Positions 9,287 to 17,692 of a DNA stretch of 64,000 bases are shown in pieces. This stretch comes from Candidatus Terraquivivens ruidianensis. Its GTDB lineage: Archaea; Thermoproteota; Nitrososphaeria_A; Caldarchaeales; Wolframiiraptoraceae. The DNA lies in the NCBI GenBank assembly GCA_023267975.1, contig JALNLA010000001.1:248001-312000 (forward strand), read 5' to 3'. The translations under genes and the position numbers were made by a program. Position 1 is the stretch's first letter. Every line of letters starts with the position of its first letter. A model generated the notes under the pieces. The model was not told where the DNA came from, did no database searches, and worked only from the letters and a program-made list of their open reading frames with translations.

Positions 9287-10288
9287 TTACCACCTGAGCT
9301 TCCAAGGCATCGGGTGAAGCGTCTTCTCATCCGCTAAAGGCCTCCACCACCATTCATTATCCATGTACCATCTTATGGTCTTCCTTAAAGCCTCTAAAAA
9401 GCTATGCCTTGGCGCCCATCCTAACTCGCGCCTTATGAGCGAAGAGTCAAGCGAATATCTGACATCGTGCCCAGGTCTGTCCTCGACATGCTCTATAAGG
9501 TCCATGGGTTTATCCATTATTTTCAGAATTTGCTTTACAACCTCTAAGTTGTTGATCTCATTACCTGCTGAGATGTTGTATACCCTTCCGGCTTTTGCCT
9601 TTAGAAGAGCCAACTCTATTGCTTCTACATGGTCTTCCACGTATATCCAATCCCTCACCTGTCTGCCGCTACCGTAAACAGGTATCTTCAGGCCGAGGGC
9701 TGCTCTGATTATCGTCTTAGGTATAAGCTTCTCTGGGTGTTGGTAGGGGCCAAAGTTGTTGGTAGACCTGGTAATCATGGTGTTAAGCCCATAAGTTCTG
9801 TTATATGCCATCACCAGACAATCGGCCGCCGCCTTCGTTGCTGAGTACGGGCTGCTAGGTCTGAATGCATCGTCTTCATTGAATGATTTATCGTCTGGAG
9901 CATCACCGTAAATCTCATCGGTCGAAACTTGCATGAAGAGACCAACTTCGCTACGTCTACATGCCTCAAGCAAGTTGAAAGTACCTAACACGTTCGTTTC
10001 CACGAAAGGTCTGGGGTTCGATATGCTCCTGTCGACATGCGTCTCCGCTGCGACGTTAATGACGACATCCACATCCCTAACTAACCTAAATACGAGTTCC
10101 GAATCTCTTATGTCACCGTAGACAAAAGCATATTTTCTATTCGCCTCGACATCCTTAACGTTGTTTATGTTCGAGCCGAAGCCCATGTTGTCAAGATTTA
10201 TCAAATGGGTACACCAATCACTGACGACGAGCCCCCTCACCAAGTGGCTACCTATGAACCCTAAACCACCCGTGACGAGCACCCTCAT
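9287..10288 (-). CDS. rmlB: dTDP-glucose 4,6-dehydratase
   Basis: NAD-dependent dehydratase converting dTDP-glucose to dTDP-4-keto-6-deoxyglucose. It has the Rossmann motif GGLGFIGS, the segment AAETHVDRSISNP typical of RmlB, the acid pair in STDEIYGD and the catalytic YSATKAA. The ATG at 10288 (MRVLVTGG) is preceded by TAGGTGAG at a good distance, while an in-frame ATG at 10315 lies within the end of rmlC. At 333 residues it is of normal size. It is the fourth gene of the nucleotide-sugar operon. Confidence 0.94.
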   Translation of the reverse strand: MRVLVTGGLGFIGSHLVRGLVVSDWCTHLINLDNMGFGSNINNVKDVEANRKYAFVYGDIRDSELVFRLVRDVDVVINVAAETHVDRSISNPRPFVETNVLGTFNLLEACRRSEVGLFMQVSTDEIYGDAPDDKSFNEDDAFRPSSPYSATKAAADCLVMAYNRTYGLNTMITRSTNNFGPYQHPEKLIPKTIIRAALGLKIPVYGSGRQVRDWIYVEDHVEAIELALLKAKAGRVYNISAGNEINNLEVVKQILKIMDKPMDLIEHVEDRPGHDVRYSLDSSLIRRELGWAPRHSFLEALRKTIRWYMDNEWWWRPLADEKTLHPMPWKLRW

Positions 10289-10295
10289 CGAAGTC

Positions 10296-10796
10296 TCACC
10301 TATGGGGTGGTGCATTCCAATCGTAAGGCTTTCCTGTCCTAGGGTCTATTATCCTCTGGTCATTCCAAGGCCTCCTCTCCTCGTCTGGTCTCGAGTAATC
10401 GTAAAGTCTGTTCACAAAGTAAAGGGTCAGTGCGGGCTCTGGCGCTATAGCCTTGAAGCCATGCCAATAGTGTCCCGGTATACGGAGTAATTGAAACTTT
10501 TCGGAGCTTAAGATTATCTCGTTGAGCTGCCCTCTGGTGGGTGATTCCCCTTCATCGTCGTATACTGCAACCTTCAGCGCTCCACGTAGGACTATGAAGT
10601 AATCTATTTGTCCCCTTAAATGCCTATGCCATGCTCTAACTACGCCAGGATACGTTAACGAAACGTTAGCTTGGACAACTCTATCGCCTTCCAGCAAATC
10701 CTGCCAGTCATCTCGGAATACCTCAGCGAAGAAGCCCCTCTCATCTGGCAACTTGTTGATATCCTTTACCTTAACACCAGGGAGCATCGCGTTCAA
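10296..10796 (-). CDS. rmlC: dTDP-4-dehydrorhamnose 3,5-epimerase
   Basis: A cupin epimerase of COG1898 acting between RmlB and RmlD. The active-site region reads VVRAWHRHLRGQIDYF rather than the bacterial RGLHYQ form, and the tail has YDYSRPDEERRPWND, where the catalytic tyrosine is expected. At 166 residues it is a little shorter than bacterial RmlC. The start is a TTG at 10796 that overlaps the upstream stop (TTGA) and follows GAGGGG; an ATG at 10787 is an alternative. Because the histidine region is of the divergent archaeal type, a related C3/C5 epimerase activity cannot be excluded, but the full rmlABCD set supports RmlC. Confidence 0.88.
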   Translation of the reverse strand: MNAMLPGVKVKDINKLPDERGFFAEVFRDDWQDLLEGDRVVQANVSLTYPGVVRAWHRHLRGQIDYFIVLRGALKVAVYDDEGESPTRGQLNEIILSSEKFQLLRIPGHYWHGFKAIAPEPALTLYFVNRLYDYSRPDEERRPWNDQRIIDPRTGKPYDWNAPPHR

Positions 10797-11815
10797 ACAC
10801 TGCCCCTCAGTTTATACCACTCAACAGTTCTTTTCAGACCATCTTCCAATTTCACGAAGGGCTTCCATCCAAGGAGCTTTTTCGCCTTTCTTATGTCTGG
10901 CACACGTCTCTTAGGGTCGTCAGGAGGCAACTCCATGAACATTATCTTCGAGTCGCTATCGGTTATACGCTTGATGAGTCTTGCAAGCCTTAGTATCGTT
11001 ATTTCGTGTGGATTGCCTATGTTTATGACCTCACCTCTAGCCTTCTCGTTAAGCAAGGCTAACGTTATGCCTGTTATGGTATCAGAAATATAGCAGAAAG
11101 ACCTAGTCTGCCTTCCTGTGCCGTAGACCGTTATGGGCCTCCTAGACAGGGCTTGATTTATGAACTTCGACACGACCCTACCGTATGCCCCATCATATCT
11201 CATACGTGGGCCGAAGCTGTTGAATATTCGTACAATTCTTACGTCCAAGCCGTATTGCCGTATGTAGGCCATGATAAGGGCCTCGCTGAATCTTTTCCCC
11301 TCATCATAACAGCTCCTAGGCCCTATCGGATTCACGTTACCCCAATAGGTCTCCGGAGTCGGTAGAGCTTTTGCATCGCCATAGACTTCGCTCGTGGAAG
11401 TATAAAGCATCCTCGCATCACTTCTTCTTGCAACTTCTAACATGTTTAATGTACCGACTGAATTGGCCCTCATAGTATCGACAGGTTTAGATTGATACTC
11501 TTCTGGAGCGGCTGGGCTTGCTACGTGTAGAACATAATCAAATTTTTCGTTTGGCTCAAAGCTGGACACGTCTGCCTTTATCAAGGTGAACTTTCCGCTC
11601 CCGAGTAAGTGATCTATGTTCTCTATTTTGCCACTGGATAAATCATCAACACATACAACATCTGCTCCAAGCTTGTTTACTACATCGCAAATATAACTAC
11701 CCAAGAACCCAGCACCGCCAGTCACAAGCACTTTACAGGTCTCCAGAGCTTTACCCATATTTCCAATTCTACTGACTATCGATTCCACGTCTTCGGAGAC
11801 TATCCCGTCCAGCAT
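10793..11815 (-). CDS. UDP-glucuronate decarboxylase-like epimerase
   Basis: Extended short-chain dehydrogenase of 340 residues. Beyond the Rossmann loop GGAGFLGS it shows segments diagnostic of UDP-xylose synthase: HVASPAAPEEY, YTSTSEVYGD, GNVNPIGPRSCYDEGKR (catalytic YxxxK) and VRIFNSFGPRM. The reaction would be UDP-glucuronate to UDP-xylose (or the 4-keto pentose). The neighbours galU and ugd supply UDP-glucose and UDP-glucuronate, so the three genes form a complete route. The ATG at 11815 follows GGAAGGA; a shorter start (MGKALETC) exists 19 codons later. Confidence 0.85.
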   Translation of the reverse strand: MLDGIVSEDVESIVSRIGNMGKALETCKVLVTGGAGFLGSYICDVVNKLGADVVCVDDLSSGKIENIDHLLGSGKFTLIKADVSSFEPNEKFDYVLHVASPAAPEEYQSKPVDTMRANSVGTLNMLEVARRSDARMLYTSTSEVYGDAKALPTPETYWGNVNPIGPRSCYDEGKRFSEALIMAYIRQYGLDVRIVRIFNSFGPRMRYDGAYGRVVSKFINQALSRRPITVYGTGRQTRSFCYISDTITGITLALLNEKARGEVINIGNPHEITILRLARLIKRITDSDSKIMFMELPPDDPKRRVPDIRKAKKLLGWKPFVKLEDGLKRTVEWYKLRGSV

Positions 11816-11818
11816 GGT

Positions 11819-12670
11819 TCATTCCTTCCCAAAATAATTGTAGGAAATTGTTAACGACTCCCAGCACGTATGTGGGGTTCCTATGTCCAGTCTTTGCTCA
11901 TCGGGCATGAGCTTGACGGCATAAACTTTAAGACCCCAGTCCACGAGCTTTTGGATGGCATCCGTGAGCTGTATCTCGCCACCCTTGCCAGGCCTCGTTA
12001 TCTCCAGTGCCTTGAAGATTACAGAGTCGAAAATGTATATCGGCATTATCGCCAAATTCGTTTTCGGTTTATCCGGTTTCTCCTCGAGATTTCTGACTAA
12101 GATAACGCCTTCTGAAACTTCGTCACCCTCTATGACACCATAAGCCCTCGGGTCTTCAACCTCCTGTATGAGGATTGTAGCATCGGCGTTAAACTTTTTA
12201 TGAACGTCAAATAACCGTTTGAGATGTCCATCACCCTTAGAGATTATGTACGTGTCCCCCGCATGAAGGAGAAACGGACCGTTAATCACAGGTTTTGCGG
12301 CCAGCACGGCATCGCCGAAGCCACGCGGCTCAGGTTGATTAACGAACACTATGTTAGAGGTTAGTATTTTATTATAGAATGACTCCAGCTCCGCCGCCAG
12401 GCTGTGTTTGTTCCTCATCTTAAGCAGTTCTATGAACCCCTTGTCAGGAGTGAAATGGTCTTCTATAGCCCTCTTACCCCTGCCGACCACGATCACAAAC
12501 TCTCGGAAGCCGAAGTTGTAGAGTTGCTCGTAGACGGCCTGAATCATCGGCTTTAGGCAAAGCCCCTCATCTGTGCTTCTAACAAAAATTGGCAACATTT
12601 CTTTAGGTAACTCTTTTGTTATGGGTAGAAGACGTGTACCAAGCCCAGCAGCGGGTAGCACTGCTTTCAA
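11819..12670 (-). CDS. galU: UTP-glucose-1-phosphate uridylyltransferase
   Basis: Makes UDP-glucose from glucose 1-phosphate and UTP. The N-terminal signature AAGLGTRLLPITKELPKEMLP is that of GalU, followed by the EEKPDKPKTN segment and the KGGEIQLTDAI sugar-binding part. At 283 residues it is the usual length. It is the first gene of the minus-strand operon, four bases upstream of the UDP-glucuronate decarboxylase-like gene. Its promoter (TATATA on the minus strand near 12703-12712) faces ugd, the next enzyme of the same pathway. Confidence 0.94.
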   Translation of the reverse strand: MKAVLPAAGLGTRLLPITKELPKEMLPIFVRSTDEGLCLKPMIQAVYEQLYNFGFREFVIVVGRGKRAIEDHFTPDKGFIELLKMRNKHSLAAELESFYNKILTSNIVFVNQPEPRGFGDAVLAAKPVINGPFLLHAGDTYIISKGDGHLKRLFDVHKKFNADATILIQEVEDPRAYGVIEGDEVSEGVILVRNLEEKPDKPKTNLAIMPIYIFDSVIFKALEITRPGKGGEIQLTDAIQKLVDWGLKVYAVKLMPDEQRLDIGTPHTCWESLTISYNYFGKE

Positions 12671-12823
12671 CTCAGACCAACTATTTTAGCGAAGTTAACA
12701 AAGGTATATAACATTTAGTTAGAATAAAATTAAAACAAAAGTTACACCGAAGTGGAACAGTCTTTAAGAAATTTCTTCCAGAAAAAGCTTTAAACAGAAC
12801 GCAGAACACCCGTTAGAACGGCT
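12671..12823. promoter_or_regulatory. Divergent galU/ugd promoter region
   Basis: The galU side has ATGTTATATACC on the minus strand (about 12703-12714), predicting a start near 12683. The ugd side has GCTTTAAAC (about 12788-12796), 28 bases before the ugd ATG. Between them sits a 12-base perfect palindrome AAGAAATTTCTT at 12766-12777, just upstream of the ugd TATA box, where a regulator could bind. Confidence 0.45.
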
Positions 12824-14161
12824 ATGGGCTATAAAATTTGCGTAGTCGGCTCTGGGTATGTCGGGCTCGTGACAGCCGCATGCTTTGCTAGTAGAGGTAT
12901 GAGAGTTACATGCGTAGACATCGACAAACGACGTGTCGAAAAAATTAAAAGAGGTGAGTCTCCGATACACGAGCCTGGTCTTGAGGAGATCCTAACTAAG
13001 GTAACCTCCGAGGGTCTGCTGAAGGCCACAGACGAATATGCCGAAGGAATGGAGGGCGCTAAGTTTTCCTTTATATGTGTAGGAACGCCGTCAAAATCCG
13101 ACGGTAGTATAGACCTATCCTATGTAACCTCTGCCGCCGAGGCCGTTGGTAAGAGCCTTCATCTAGCAAGCAAAAATCATTTGGTCGTGGTGAAGAGCAC
13201 GGTAGTGCCGGGCACGACGTCAAGAGTCGTCGCTCCAATTTTAGAATTTTCATCGGGCATGAAGGTCGGACTAGATTTCAGCCTAACCTTTAATCCAGAG
13301 TTTTTGAGGGAAGGCTCTGCGGTCGAGGATACTTTCCATCCCGATAGAATAATAATAGGCGAGCACGATAGGGGCTCGGGTGAGAAGCTCCTCAATTTGT
13401 ATAAGGATTTTTATGGCGATCCATTACCGTCTTACATCGTCACGGATACTGTGAATGCAGAGTTAATTAAGTACGCGAACAATGCCTTCTTAGCCACAAA
13501 GATCAGCTTCATAAACGAGATAGCAAACATCTGCCAAAGAATTCCAGGTGCGGATGTGGAGGTCATTGCGAGGGGCATAGGTCTTGACAAGAGGATAGGA
13601 CCGCTCTTCCTCAGGGCTGGGCTTGGCTATGCTGGCCCTTGTCTCCCCAAAGACCTGTCCGCTTTGGTCAACCATGCCCAATCCTTAGGATATGAACCGT
13701 TAATACTGCGTGCCGTTCAGCGCACGAACGAGAACCAGCCATACCAAGTCGTCTTACTAGCGAAGAACTTACTCAAGACGCTGAAAGATAAAAAGGTGGC
13801 TTTGCTGGGCTTGGCTTTTAAGCCGGATACGGATGACGTAAGGGGCGCTATCTCATTGAGGCTAATCGATATGCTGTTAAAGGAGGGCGCTGAGATAGCC
13901 GTGTTCGACCCTAAGGGTTTAGAGAATGCTAAGAAGCTCTTAGGGAACGTAGTTTTATATGCAAGCTCCGCGGCGGAGTGCATCAAGGGTGCCGACTGCT
14001 GCATCGTCGTCACGGAATGGGATGAATTTAAAAGGTTAAGGCCCGAGGACTTCATAAGGCTCATGCGCACACCCGTCGTCATTGATGGGAGAAGGATATA
14101 CGACCCAAGAGAGTTTAGTGGCAAGCTCGTGTACGCGGCGATAGGCTACTGTCCACCATGA
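12824..14161 (+). CDS. ugd: UDP-glucose 6-dehydrogenase
   Basis: Oxidises UDP-glucose twice to UDP-glucuronate with NAD. The 445-residue protein has the Rossmann motif GSGYVGL (residues 9-15), the TTxD-like KATDEYAEG segment, STVVPGTT, the FNPEFLREG substrate loop, and the catalytic Cys273 in GYAGPCLPKD. All active-site motifs are intact, in contrast to the degenerate relative at 35832. It is divergent from galU and feeds the UDP-glucuronate decarboxylase-like enzyme of the galU operon. Two glycosyltransferase genes follow on the same strand with very short spacing. Confidence 0.95.
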   Translation: MGYKICVVGSGYVGLVTAACFASRGMRVTCVDIDKRRVEKIKRGESPIHEPGLEEILTKVTSEGLLKATDEYAEGMEGAKFSFICVGTPSKSDGSIDLSYVTSAAEAVGKSLHLASKNHLVVVKSTVVPGTTSRVVAPILEFSSGMKVGLDFSLTFNPEFLREGSAVEDTFHPDRIIIGEHDRGSGEKLLNLYKDFYGDPLPSYIVTDTVNAELIKYANNAFLATKISFINEIANICQRIPGADVEVIARGIGLDKRIGPLFLRAGLGYAGPCLPKDLSALVNHAQSLGYEPLILRAVQRTNENQPYQVVLLAKNLLKTLKDKKVALLGLAFKPDTDDVRGAISLRLIDMLLKEGAEIAVFDPKGLENAKKLLGNVVLYASSAAECIKGADCCIVVTEWDEFKRLRPEDFIRLMRTPVVIDGRRIYDPREFSGKLVYAAIGYCPP

Positions 14162-14176
14162 GTTGGTGATTTGCAT

Positions 14177-15160
14177 TTGAGAGACGTTATACGCGTTGTT
14201 ATGGTAAACGATTGCGCTTGGGTTGGACAAACGCTCATCAGATATTCTCCGTCCAACATAGTCTACTCACATATTAAAAGGAGTCGTAACCCGTTCTCCA
14301 AAACGCTTGGAATACTTACGAAGATTGCTCTCTCAAAGGGCGATGTTTTTCATGTACATTACGGCCTTCAAGATCATCTGCTGGTAAGATCGCTAAAGAA
14401 TAGCCCTACAATATGCCACTTTCATGGCTCCGACCTCAGGACAACATTGAATTCCAAGTGGGGTTGGATAGTGAAAGAGAATCTTAAGTCGGCTGACAAG
14501 GTCTTAGTCAGCGTTCCCGACATACTACCAATTGCTAGGCAGCACAGGTCAGACGCCGAGTATTTACCAAATCCTGTTGACCTTGAATTTTTTAAACCTC
14601 AAGTAGTAAAGGAGCGCTCAGGATTTAACGTCCTGTGGGCATCGGACCTATCCTACATAAAAGGAGCGGACAAGTTCGTTAAGGCATTCTCAGAATTTCA
14701 AAAAGAGCATCCAAACAGTATGCTGAAGGTTATAAATCATGGGAAGGACTCCATTCGTATACTGAATTTATTAAGGGACTTAGGTGTGAAGCACGAGACA
14801 GTCAAATATCAGCCTCATGAGAAGATGACCGAGCTATACGGCTGGGCTGACGTGGTGGCTACGGACCTCACACTTGGATACCTGCATATGAGTAGCTTGG
14901 AAGCTATGGCATGCATGAGGCCTGTAATACAGTATATCAACAAAGAGTATTACAAAGATTTGCTCGTGCCTCCGGTAGTGTCAGCGTTTACACAGGATGA
15001 CGTAGTTGAGGCATTAAATAGGTTGAACGACATAAAAGAACGTGCATCCGTATCTGAGCTACAGAGGGATTACGTTCTTAAGGTACACAATCCTAGAATA
15101 ATATCTTCGAGGGTTGTTGAGATTTACCGTTTGTTAGCAGAAGAAAGTCGAGCTGGATAG
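14177..15160 (+). CDS. Glycosyltransferase family 4-like (GT-B)
   Basis: A GT-B glycosyltransferase of about 327 residues. N-terminal strand IRVVMVNDCAWVGQ is followed by an acceptor-domain part with HFHGSDLR and a C-terminal donor domain with GYLHMSSLEAMACMRPVI, the usual E-x7-E region. The nucleotide-sugar and acceptor are unknown. The start is a TTG; I use 14177, which lies 6 bases after GGTGAT, although a TTG two codons earlier is also possible. It lies 15 bases after ugd and is followed at once by a GT2 gene, so the three are likely co-transcribed. Confidence 0.85.
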   Translation: MRDVIRVVMVNDCAWVGQTLIRYSPSNIVYSHIKRSRNPFSKTLGILTKIALSKGDVFHVHYGLQDHLLVRSLKNSPTICHFHGSDLRTTLNSKWGWIVKENLKSADKVLVSVPDILPIARQHRSDAEYLPNPVDLEFFKPQVVKERSGFNVLWASDLSYIKGADKFVKAFSEFQKEHPNSMLKVINHGKDSIRILNLLRDLGVKHETVKYQPHEKMTELYGWADVVATDLTLGYLHMSSLEAMACMRPVIQYINKEYYKDLLVPPVVSAFTQDDVVEALNRLNDIKERASVSELQRDYVLKVHNPRIISSRVVEIYRLLAEESRAG

Positions 15161-15161
15161 C

Positions 15162-15914
15162 ATGTGTACAACAAACGAATTCCGAGTGACCGATGAAGAG
15201 CATCTGTATGTGCCTGAACTTGTATCTATAATAATTCCTGTGCATGATAGAAATAAGCTGGCAAACTGCTTAGGAGCTATTAGAGCCCAGACTTATCCAA
15301 GGATTGAGACGATACTCGTAGAGTTTAGAGGCCTTCCGGCAGAGAAGAGGAACGTCGGCTTCGTCGCAAGCGAGGGCGAGTACGTTTACTTTCTTGATGA
15401 GGATGAGTACATAAGCTCAACGGTCGTTGAAGAGTGTGTGAAAAAAGCAAGGCAGGGCTACGACATAATTGCCGTACCCGTTACTAAGAGCGTGCCAAAC
15501 GAGTACCTAGCAAAATGCATAGCTATCATCAGAGAAAGCACTTACAAAACCATGTTCTTCAAACGTGAAGTACTCAAAAAGATAGGGCTGTTTGACCCGA
15601 GATACAGGCTTTGCGACGACATAGAGATACGGCTAAGGGCCCTGAATGCTGGTTACAAAGTATCGGCCATAGAGACCGGAAGCCTAGCCCACGACGAGAG
15701 GGTAACCGTAACCGATACGCTGAGGAAAACACTGCTATCAAGAAAAGCCTTCAGGATGCTTAGGCAAGCCTATGGCCGCGAAACCTACCAGAAGTTGGTA
15801 AGAACCCAATTCCACAGAAAGAGAATCCTTAGGGAGTTACTGGCAAACCCAGTCCACATATTGGGAGTAGCTCTAATAGTGGTCATGCGCTTTATAGCTA
15901 GGAGGATGCCCTAG
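15162..15914 (+). CDS. Glycosyltransferase family 2 with C-terminal membrane anchor
   Basis: GT-A glycosyltransferase of 250 residues starting MCTTNEF, one base after the previous stop. The fold begins at LVSIIIPVHDRNKLANCL; the metal-binding region reads YFLDEDEYISS and the later acid region CDDIEIRLRALNAGY. The C-terminus has one hydrophobic stretch (HILGVALIVVMRFIARR) that probably ties it to the membrane. Sugar and acceptor are unknown. The 167 bases after it hold no gene that I can see. Confidence 0.85.
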   Translation: MCTTNEFRVTDEEHLYVPELVSIIIPVHDRNKLANCLGAIRAQTYPRIETILVEFRGLPAEKRNVGFVASEGEYVYFLDEDEYISSTVVEECVKKARQGYDIIAVPVTKSVPNEYLAKCIAIIRESTYKTMFFKREVLKKIGLFDPRYRLCDDIEIRLRALNAGYKVSAIETGSLAHDERVTVTDTLRKTLLSRKAFRMLRQAYGRETYQKLVRTQFHRKRILRELLANPVHILGVALIVVMRFIARRMP

Positions 15915-16081
15915 GATAGAGCTTTAATTCTCGGTAGGAAGCTGGTAGTGTACCTTAGAAACAGAAACAAAGTGTTGGCATTATTCGAGCCTCTAAGATT
16001 AAGCTTTTATTTCAAGGCTTGTATGCGGAATTACCGTTCAGCATTTATCAAAAAGTTTCTCTTGGGATGACTTTTATGCTA

Positions 16082-17578
16082 TTAATGCCTTAAAATCCTA
16101 GCTACCTTGCCCTTTAAGAAATTCAAACCGCTCATGAAGAGCTGTCTGACCTCTTTGTCAATCAGTAAAAGAACAACAAAGTACACGCCGCCTCCAGCAA
16201 GCGCAGTAGCTATGGTTCTTACAGACCCGCTAGGATAAAATACCAAAAGAAAAACTATCATGAACGCACACCCCGTCAAGTACTTTATGGTGGCTGATGC
16301 GGGAAAGCTGAACTTAATCTTTCTTAATGCTGACCAGTACGTGTAGACAAGTACTACGATGTAGGCTACAAGGGCTGCAAAGTTTGCATATAGCGGCACC
16401 GAGAGCCGAGCATTCTGCTCCCCTTGGAAAATTGTGGCTATGAAGCAGACGCTCAAAAGGTACATGAAAGCAACTAACATCATAACAAGCGGTATTTTAA
16501 AAAGCGTACTCTTCAGGAGTTCTTTAGCCTTCAATCTTCCATCCATATCCACTTTTTCCGCACCAGTGGCCACGCCATGAAAAACGCTTGATAGCAGATT
16601 CACGAATGCGACGAGGGCGCCGACCCTGAGTATCCCAGAGGATGCTATGTATTCTTGGCCTAGGACGCCAAGGAGCGGCTCAGAGAGCACCAAAGCCCCA
16701 ATAGTCATAGGCATGGCAAAGAGTAGCACGAGCTTAAGCGTAGCCTCTACATGGAACCCGCTCCCGTCTTTGAGTAACTTAGGATATATGGCAGAAGCAA
16801 GAGCGCTAGCCATGGTTATAGTACCGTAGATTATTTGTGCCGCCCTCCAAAACGCAATCGGCTCTGAAGATGCCAGAAATAAAGTCACGAGAAACATATC
16901 CAAACCCAAAATTGTGGCCGGTGCCTGCCTAAAGGCTGGAAGCCATCCTGTTTTGAGCCATTCGGCCGCAACTTTCCACTCAACCCTATCGCCCATCATA
17001 TTCGTAGCTCTTAAAAATAAGAACACATCTTGGGCAATGTATGCGATCAGCATAGCCGTTAATACGCCCACCAAACCCTGCCTAAAATAAAAAACTGCGA
17101 TTATGCCTGCCGAAAGTTTTACAACTTCAAAGATTATTGTACCATAGTAAACCACGTGCGGCTCGTAGCCCTGTAATATGGCCTCGAGCGTTGAGGCCAA
17201 ATATATCGGAGGGATGCTAAGCATTGCCAGGGCAAAGTATATTATGCTTGTGTTGAAAAAGTCGACACTCCAAATCGATATACCAACGAATGCTATGGAT
17301 GCGATGATTGATAGTAGAAAGCTTACTAAGACGGAGGTTTTACCTACGAGCATCCCTCTAGCTATGAACCTGACGGTCCACCCGCTCCATCCACCCACGA
17401 TAAAATTGGGAAAGAGTAAGTATCCAGTTATGAGTGATATGTACTGCCATATACCGAACTCGGCCACGGGCACGTTCCTCGTTACCATGACGACGAATGC
17501 CACCCCAGTCAGCATGCTGAACAATCTGGAGGCGAAGCCCAGAATTCCAGTATACCGTAGCCTTATCCTATCACCCAT
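16082..17578 (-). CDS. Polysaccharide/lipid-linked oligosaccharide flippase (Wzx-like, MOP superfamily)
   Basis: A 498-residue integral membrane protein with about 12-14 hydrophobic helices and the N-terminal pattern of polysaccharide biosynthesis proteins (short basic lead RIRLRYTGILGFASRL, then FVVMVTRNVPVAEFGIW). Members of this MOP-superfamily group move lipid-linked glycans across the membrane. It is the natural candidate for transporting the glycan built by this island. It is divergent from the sugar epimerase at 17693. No catalytic site is expected; the substrate is inferred from context only. Confidence 0.85.
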   Translation of the reverse strand: MGDRIRLRYTGILGFASRLFSMLTGVAFVVMVTRNVPVAEFGIWQYISLITGYLLFPNFIVGGWSGWTVRFIARGMLVGKTSVLVSFLLSIIASIAFVGISIWSVDFFNTSIIYFALAMLSIPPIYLASTLEAILQGYEPHVVYYGTIIFEVVKLSAGIIAVFYFRQGLVGVLTAMLIAYIAQDVFLFLRATNMMGDRVEWKVAAEWLKTGWLPAFRQAPATILGLDMFLVTLFLASSEPIAFWRAAQIIYGTITMASALASAIYPKLLKDGSGFHVEATLKLVLLFAMPMTIGALVLSEPLLGVLGQEYIASSGILRVGALVAFVNLLSSVFHGVATGAEKVDMDGRLKAKELLKSTLFKIPLVMMLVAFMYLLSVCFIATIFQGEQNARLSVPLYANFAALVAYIVVLVYTYWSALRKIKFSFPASATIKYLTGCAFMIVFLLVFYPSGSVRTIATALAGGGVYFVVLLLIDKEVRQLFMSGLNFLKGKVARILRH

Positions 17579-17692
17579 CGTCTCCTCACGTAGTTTTGCG
17601 GCCGCTCTTCTCTCTGGAAGAAAGCGGCTTGCTAATTAATCCTTGTCTATACTACGCATATCTTATATAGATGCCACTTACGCTCAAGAGCG

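Noticed and set aside
13717-14124. Minus-strand frame of 135 codons inside ugd
   Set aside because: Antisense shadow of ugd with serine-rich composition.
15915-16081. Gap between the GT2 and flippase genes as a possible small gene
   Set aside because: No open frame with a ribosome site and no structured RNA pattern was seen.
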